Of a DNA stretch of 10,106 nt, positions 6,546 to 10,106 are shown piece by piece. The DNA is from Anaerolineae bacterium (lineage in GTDB: Bacteria; Chloroflexota; Anaerolineae; UBA1429): the NCBI GenBank assembly GCA_016928125.1, contig JAFGLK010000250.1, positions 1 to 10,106 of the forward strand, in the 5' to 3' direction. Within the stretch, counting starts at the first letter, position 1. Each line of letters starts with the position of its first letter. A program made the position numbers and the translations under genes. A model generated the notes under the pieces. That model was not told the DNA's origin and did not search any database. It saw only the letters and a program-made list of their open reading frames with translations.

Positions 6546-8891
6546 CAGCTGGATCTCCGTCAGAAGCAACTCATCGGAGGGGAGAGCTTGTCCCTGAGCA
6601 TCCCAGACCGGCAAACGGGTCAGGGTGGCGGCGTCGTACAGCCCAACGTAGACCTGTAGTTCCCCGCTCAGGTCAGCGCCCAGCGGCAGCTCGTGCCGGT
6701 CGCTCACGTACTCGCCCGCCCGCCACCCCACCGTGCGCCGCTGCCCCTCGCCTGGTGGGCCATCATGCTGGCCCACCAGATCGCCGTCCTGGCGCAGATG
6801 GACAAACACCTTGTATTCGGGCCAATCAACTGAGGCTGTCGCCTGCCACTCCAGGCTCAGCACGACTCGCGGTGGCCCCTCGCTGTCGACTTGAAGATCA
6901 TAGCCCACCAGGTGCGCCAGATCGCCAAAGCGGGCCTCCGCCGGATAGGCCACTGGGAACGCGACCTCGCGAGCGGGCCAGCGCACCAGAGGCCTGATCG
7001 AGAGCACGACCTGGTCGCCTCCCAGTGTCTCACCACTGCTCAGTTGAGCCGGACCAGACCGGCCAGGGAGGCGCTCGCCCGTCTCCCGGTCATACAAACC
7101 GACAGACACGAAATACGTCCCCGGCGCGGCATCGGCTGGCACGGCGAGATCATAGTCATCGATGATCGTCTCCCCAACCGCCCACGCTGTAGGGCGATAG
7201 CCGAGACTGGACACCAGATGATCGTCCTGAGCGAGCGCTCTCTCCTGCTCGTCCACCAGATGGGCAAAACCGCGTAGCTCCCGCGAGATGGGGCCCAGGG
7301 CGCGCCAGTAGAGCCTCACGCCGATCGATCCCCCCGGATCGGCAGCCAACGGAGCGTAGCTGTAGCCCAGCAGCTCTACCTCACCAGCAAAGGTGGCGGG
7401 CTGCTCGTGTCGCAAGGGCAGGGCCTCGGGCGCCACATAGATCTGGTGATAACCCCGCACGAAGCCCAAGACATAGTGGCGCTTGACCCAGGCCAGATAC
7501 TGGTCCACGCTCTCGAGCTGCTCGTCCCACAGCACGACCGCTCCGGGCCGGCTCCGCTCGCTGATGTCCACCAGGTCCTGAGCCGACAGCAGCCCGAGCT
7601 GAAAGCGCTTCTTCGAGACCGTCGCCAGGAACGGCGGCACGGAGCACCCGGCCCTGTAGGGGATCATATGATAGTCGCTGATAGTGACGGCGCCCTGCGG
7701 AAAGGTCTCTTGTAGATAGGCGATGCCGGCGGCGGCGCTTTCGGGGCTGGCGGGCCATACCCACTGCGCGTCGGCACACAGGATCCCAGGCACGCTGAGC
7801 AGATAGATCAGCGCGGCGACCTCGAGCAGCTCGCGAATCCCCCGTCGGCTGCCCTGGCGCCAGGCGTTCCAGAGGCCCTGCAGCGCTCCCCCTGCCAGAA
7901 TGGCCATGGGCGGCAAGAGCACCACCAGGTGATGGCGGGGCCACATGGGCGAGCGCACCAGCAGCGCGACCAGGGCTCCGCCGAGCCAGGCACCGAGAGC
8001 GCTCACAGCTCGATAGCGCTGCTCGGACAAGCCCCAGGCCAGCCCCGCCGCGGCCAGGGTCGCCAGGCCCCAGTTGCTCTGACCCAGGTAGCGCCAGATC
8101 TTGACGGCATGCCCCCAAATCTTCAGCTCCATGCCAAGGCCCGAGACCTGCGTCCCAACGAACTGCTGCCACAGGGCGCGCACATCGTGCAAGGCCAGGG
8201 CGCTGCCAAGCGCCAGCACGACAATCCCACCCCAGAGGGCGAGTCGCGCCACGATCACGCGCCGCGACCTTCTCGCCACAGCGCTTCGCCACTCATCCAG
8301 AAACCACCACAGACAGGCGGGCGCGACCAACAATGCCGTGGCCTTGACATACAATCCCAGGGCCAGGCTCAAAGCCGACAGGATCAAAAGCCCTAGCTTC
8401 TTGCGAGCGTTCGCCCAGACCAGCAGGGCGAACGCCAATACCCCCAGTGAGGTGGAGGGCAGATCGGGCGAGTCGATGGCGCGGGACAGCCACAGGACGT
8501 TAGGCATCAGCATCAACATGGGCGAGACGGTCAGCGCCCCGGCCCTGCCAAAGAGTCGCCAGGTCAGCAGAGTGGCGCCCGCCAAGCCCGCCATCGTCGA
8601 GAGAGCGATCAGGGCGCGCCCGGCCTCGATCCGCTCGCCCACCAGGGCAAAGGCCAGCCAGAGCCCCTCGATCAGGCCCGGCAGTTGATCGGTCCAGATG
8701 TCTCGATAGAGGGCGTACCTTTGCCTCAGGAGCCGCACGCGCATCAGGTAGATGCCCTCATCGCTGCTCCACTGAAAGCCTCCCAGGTGGGCCAGAAGCC
8801 AGCCCAGGCCCACGACCCACTCCAGAGCGAGGATGCTCCAGGCGAGAACGTTCTTCTGGCGTTCTGATAGATTGGGCAAGAAAGAGCTCAT
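6531..8891 (-). CDS. Gene B: GT-C (family 39/ArnT-like) membrane glycosyltransferase with two C-terminal beta modules
   Basis: The protein has 786 residues from the ATG at 8891. About eleven hydrophobic segments fill residues 18-372. The first outer loop carries SSDEG, with Asp44 and Glu45 as the probable catalytic or metal-binding pair. YRD-x4-QLP follows at 62-71. A second acidic site lies in RAIDSPDLP (137-145), and PRHHLVVLLPP (318-328) is the late conserved helix start. A soluble segment (about 385-487) contains TISDYHMIPYRAG. Two beta modules follow, at about 503-609 and 654-762. GT-C enzymes of this type transfer a sugar from a polyprenyl phosphate on the outer membrane face; donor and acceptor are unknown here. 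The open frame extends to 9017, but that extension overlaps the end of gene A, is Arg/Cys/Ser-rich and resembles no membrane protein, so I take the ATG at 8891. The stop overlaps the start of gene C by 4 bases. Confidence 0.9.
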   Translation of the reverse strand: MSSFLPNLSERQKNVLAWSILALEWVVGLGWLLAHLGGFQWSSDEGIYLMRVRLLRQRYALYRDIWTDQLPGLIEGLWLAFALVGERIEAGRALIALSTMAGLAGATLLTWRLFGRAGALTVSPMLMLMPNVLWLSRAIDSPDLPSTSLGVLAFALLVWANARKKLGLLILSALSLALGLYVKATALLVAPACLWWFLDEWRSAVARRSRRVIVARLALWGGIVVLALGSALALHDVRALWQQFVGTQVSGLGMELKIWGHAVKIWRYLGQSNWGLATLAAAGLAWGLSEQRYRAVSALGAWLGGALVALLVRSPMWPRHHLVVLLPPMAILAGGALQGLWNAWRQGSRRGIRELLEVAALIYLLSVPGILCADAQWVWPASPESAAAGIAYLQETFPQGAVTISDYHMIPYRAGCSVPPFLATVSKKRFQLGLLSAQDLVDISERSRPGAVVLWDEQLESVDQYLAWVKRHYVLGFVRGYHQIYVAPEALPLRHEQPATFAGEVELLGYSYAPLAADPGGSIGVRLYWRALGPISRELRGFAHLVDEQERALAQDDHLVSSLGYRPTAWAVGETIIDDYDLAVPADAAPGTYFVSVGLYDRETGERLPGRSGPAQLSSGETLGGDQVVLSIRPLVRWPAREVAFPVAYPAEARFGDLAHLVGYDLQVDSEGPPRVVLSLEWQATASVDWPEYKVFVHLRQDGDLVGQHDGPPGEGQRRTVGWRAGEYVSDRHELPLGADLSGELQVYVGLYDAATLTRLPVWDAQGQALPSDELLLTEIQLGGAP
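6606..6932 (-). repeat. Beta module B2
   Basis: Residues about 654-762 of gene B. It shows LAHLVGYDL, VLSLEWQATASVDWPEY, VFVHLRQDG, TVGWRAGEYVSDRHELPL, LQVYVGLYD and TRLPVWDAQG. The usual PT before the Trp is replaced by TVG. The rest of the strand pattern is intact. Confidence 0.78.
7065..7385 (-). repeat. Beta module B1 (canonical)
   Basis: Residues about 503-609 of gene B. It shows VELLGYSY, GVRLYWRALGP, GFAHLVDEQ, YRPTAWAVGETIIDDY, PGTYFVSVGLYDRETG and ERLP. YW-R-A-L-G-P is shared almost exactly with module E1 (RWRALGP). Confidence 0.8.
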
Positions 8892-8892
8892 A

Positions 8893-8901
8893 GGTCTCTC
8901 A
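8893..8901 (-). promoter_or_regulatory. Weak ribosome binding site for gene B, overlapping the stop of gene A
   Basis: Reading the minus strand, TGAGAGACCT precedes the ATG at 8891. TGA is the stop of gene A and overlaps the purine run GAGAG, only four bases before the start. This is a weak Shine-Dalgarno. Its overlap with the stop suggests that terminating ribosomes re-initiate here. It supports the 8891 start over the longer frame. Confidence 0.5.
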
Positions 8902-10106
8902 GCGCACACCGATCGATTGGTCCAGCAGGAGGCGATCATCCTGCTGCCGCACACCGTTCGCATCGAAGAGAGGCTGGCGCCCCGCCCCGGCCGCGGGATC
9001 ATACATGCCGACCTCAATCACATACTCACCGGGAGGGGCGTCGGCGTCAAGGGCCAGTGCGTATCGGTCCTCAATGATCTCCCCCACCTGCCAGGCGTTG
9101 GTAGGATAGTACCCCTCCATCGGCACGCTATCCAGTTGGCCACGCACAGCCCCGGCACCGTCCAAGAGATGCGTGAACACGGTCAGGCTCGCATCCGTCT
9201 CGCTCGTCGCTTGCCAGTAGAGCACCAACTCCAGCGCCCCGCCTGGCTTGAGCTCGGTCCGATCCAGGGCATACCCCAGCAGCCGGATGCTCCCATCGCG
9301 CTCGCCGCCGCCGATGGTGGCGCCCTGCTCATATGGGATCCGGGGCCGCTCGAAACGATGCCCGACCACGCTCACCGAGCCCAGGCTGAGAGGCCATGTG
9401 ACGCGCTCGCCGCTGGCACCCACGAGAGCCAGCCGAAGCTGAGCCTGGCCCGCCAGCGCATCCTCAGCCACCTGCAGATCGCAGAAGCGCCACAGCACCT
9501 GGCCCGGGTTCCACATACTCGTCGGATAGGCCTCGCTCGCCACATCATAGAGCCCCCTAGCCCACAGGCGGCCGTCCTCATCGACCAATTCCAGCTCGAC
9601 GGCATAGTCCGCATCAATCGGCCCATCCGCACGCCAGTACAAGGCCACAGACCAACGATCTCCAAACCGAGGTGGCATCTCCATGCCCCAGCCCAGCAGC
9701 GCGAGGCCCTCGATCAAGCGCTCGTTGAGCCGATTCTGGATGGCCAGATCTTTCTCAGGGTCGGGCACGAGAGGCGAGGGCGCCACCCAAAGCTGGCCCA
9801 GGGAAGCCATGCCTTCAGGGCTCCCCTCCCGCCGACTGGCTGCAGGCAGGGTCTCGCCGCTCAGCCTATCCTTCACTCTGATCAAAGCCTCATAGGAGCC
9901 GGGCGGCGTTCCCGCGTAGACGCCCAGCATCACCTGTTGGCGGTGCACCTCGCCCGCATGCCAGCCGGCTGTGGGGATCAGGTCCTCATCCAGTATCCAG
10001 GCGTCGCCCTGACCCCAACGGCGGCCGGCTCTGTCCACCAGATGGATCGACAGGGCATAGTGCGCGTCCAGGTCGCGCAGCGCGCGCCACTCAAACGTCA
10101 ACCCCA
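8899..10106 (-). CDS. Gene A: three-module extracytoplasmic beta-sandwich tail, probably the C-terminus of a GT-C glycosyltransferase (5' end outside window)
   Basis: The frame is open to the right edge, and the first visible codons already sit inside a beta module (TFEWRALRDLDAHY aligns with ELRWRALGPMPADY in gene E). The true start is therefore upstream of the window. About 402 codons are visible, ending in TGA at 8899-8901. They encode three consecutive modules, at about residues 1-85, 127-247 and 262-377 counted from the codon at 10101. The third is canonical, with TVFTHLLD, YYPTNAWQVGE, GEYVIEVGMYD and a final FDANG. No membrane segment is visible. The order and linkers match the tail of gene E (SVSVVG and ERPRIP here; SLSVGG and YELPSIP there). 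I infer that the missing N-terminal part is a GT-C membrane domain. A secreted protein made only of modules is the alternative. Gene B starts 7 bases after the stop. Confidence 0.85.
   Translation of the reverse strand, partial: GLTFEWRALRDLDAHYALSIHLVDRAGRRWGQGDAWILDEDLIPTAGWHAGEVHRQQVMLGVYAGTPPGSYEALIRVKDRLSGETLPAASRREGSPEGMASLGQLWVAPSPLVPDPEKDLAIQNRLNERLIEGLALLGWGMEMPPRFGDRWSVALYWRADGPIDADYAVELELVDEDGRLWARGLYDVASEAYPTSMWNPGQVLWRFCDLQVAEDALAGQAQLRLALVGASGERVTWPLSLGSVSVVGHRFERPRIPYEQGATIGGGERDGSIRLLGYALDRTELKPGGALELVLYWQATSETDASLTVFTHLLDGAGAVRGQLDSVPMEGYYPTNAWQVGEIIEDRYALALDADAPPGEYVIEVGMYDPAAGAGRQPLFDANGVRQQDDRLLLDQSIGVR
8971..9318 (-). repeat. Beta module A3 (canonical)
   Basis: Third module of gene A and the best match to the consensus together with E3 and B1. 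It shows IRLLGYALD, ELVLYWQA, VFTHLLDGAG, YYPTNAWQVGEII, DRYALALDADAPPGEY and VGMYD. A 17-residue tail follows the closing D-A-N-G. Confidence 0.8.
9361..9723 (-). repeat. Beta module A2 (divergent)
   Basis: Second module of gene A, with LLGWGM, then SVALYWRADG, then AVELELVDEDG, then AYPTSMWNPGQV and RLALVGASG. The final strand lacks the Y-D-x-x-T-G-x-R-L-P ending. It corresponds to module E2, which is divergent in the same place. Confidence 0.75.
9847..10106 (-). repeat. Beta module A1 (partial at window edge)
   Basis: First visible module of gene A, cut at its N-terminal strand by the window edge. It shows FEWRAL, then SIHLVD, then PTAGWHAGEV, then GSYEALIRV and the closing SGETLP. It keeps the PT-x2-W-x2-GE core but has RVKD in place of the usual V-G-L-Y-D. 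Confidence 0.75.

Noticed and set aside
7381..8292. A 303-codon minus-strand frame inside gene B
   Set aside because: Out-of-frame reading of gene B, rich in Gly, Ala and Arg. The overlapping frame carries the motifs, helices and modules.
8892..9017. N-terminal extension of gene B by 42 codons
   Set aside because: It would overlap the end of gene A, and its residues (many Arg, Cys, Ser) do not fit a membrane protein N-terminus. The ATG at 8891 has a better context.
1..10106. tRNA, rRNA, CRISPR arrays, insertion sequences or attachment sites
   Set aside because: No transposase-like frame, terminal inverted repeats, regular spacer-repeat pattern or RNA-gene signature was visible. Coding sequence fills almost the whole window.

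Overview
The window is one stretch of GC-rich bacterial DNA in which every credible gene lies on the minus strand, so the text below reads from right to left. It holds five genes in a tight, probably co-transcribed row. They are A (open at the right edge), B (6531-8891), C (4399-6534), D (2885-4402) and E (1-2798, open at the left edge). B, D and E are polytopic membrane proteins with the signature of GT-C glycosyltransferases of the family 39/ArnT type: an acidic Asp-Glu pair in the first outer loop, a shared Y-R-D-x4-x-L-P motif after it, and a late R-H-(H/L)-L helix start. C is a different GT-C-like membrane family. These enzymes typically use a polyprenyl-phosphate-linked sugar as donor and work at the outer face of the cytoplasmic membrane. 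Substrates cannot be read from this sequence.

The most striking feature is a repeated extracytoplasmic beta-sandwich-like module of about 100-120 residues. Its pattern is hydrophobic-L-x-W-R-A, then (V/I)F-x-H-L-x-D, then YPT-x2-W-x2-GE, then G-x-Y-x-(V/L)-x-V-G-L-Y-D, then R-L-P. I count nine copies: three in the visible part of A, two in B, one in C, none in D and three in E. The three-module tail of A matches the three-module tail of E, including the linkers. A is therefore probably the end of another GT-C enzyme. The same comparison suggests that E ends only about 15-20 codons beyond the left edge.

Layout: B follows A after 7 bases, C overlaps B by 4 bases (GTGA), and D overlaps C by 4 bases (ATGA). 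An 86-base gap precedes E. It is the only noncoding interval longer than 10 bases. It carries a short GAAC direct-repeat cluster and a possible hairpin that reaches into the ribosome binding site of E. No RNA genes, mobile elements or CRISPR arrays are visible.

Membrane glycosyltransferases carrying this C-terminal module, in multi-gene rows like this one, are familiar from Chloroflexota (Anaerolineae and relatives). That is my best guess for the host, made from recall rather than from a marker gene. The likely joint role is building or decorating a cell-surface glycan or glycoprotein, with the modules displayed outside the membrane. No cytoplasmic sugar-lipid synthase, flippase or regulator is in the window.
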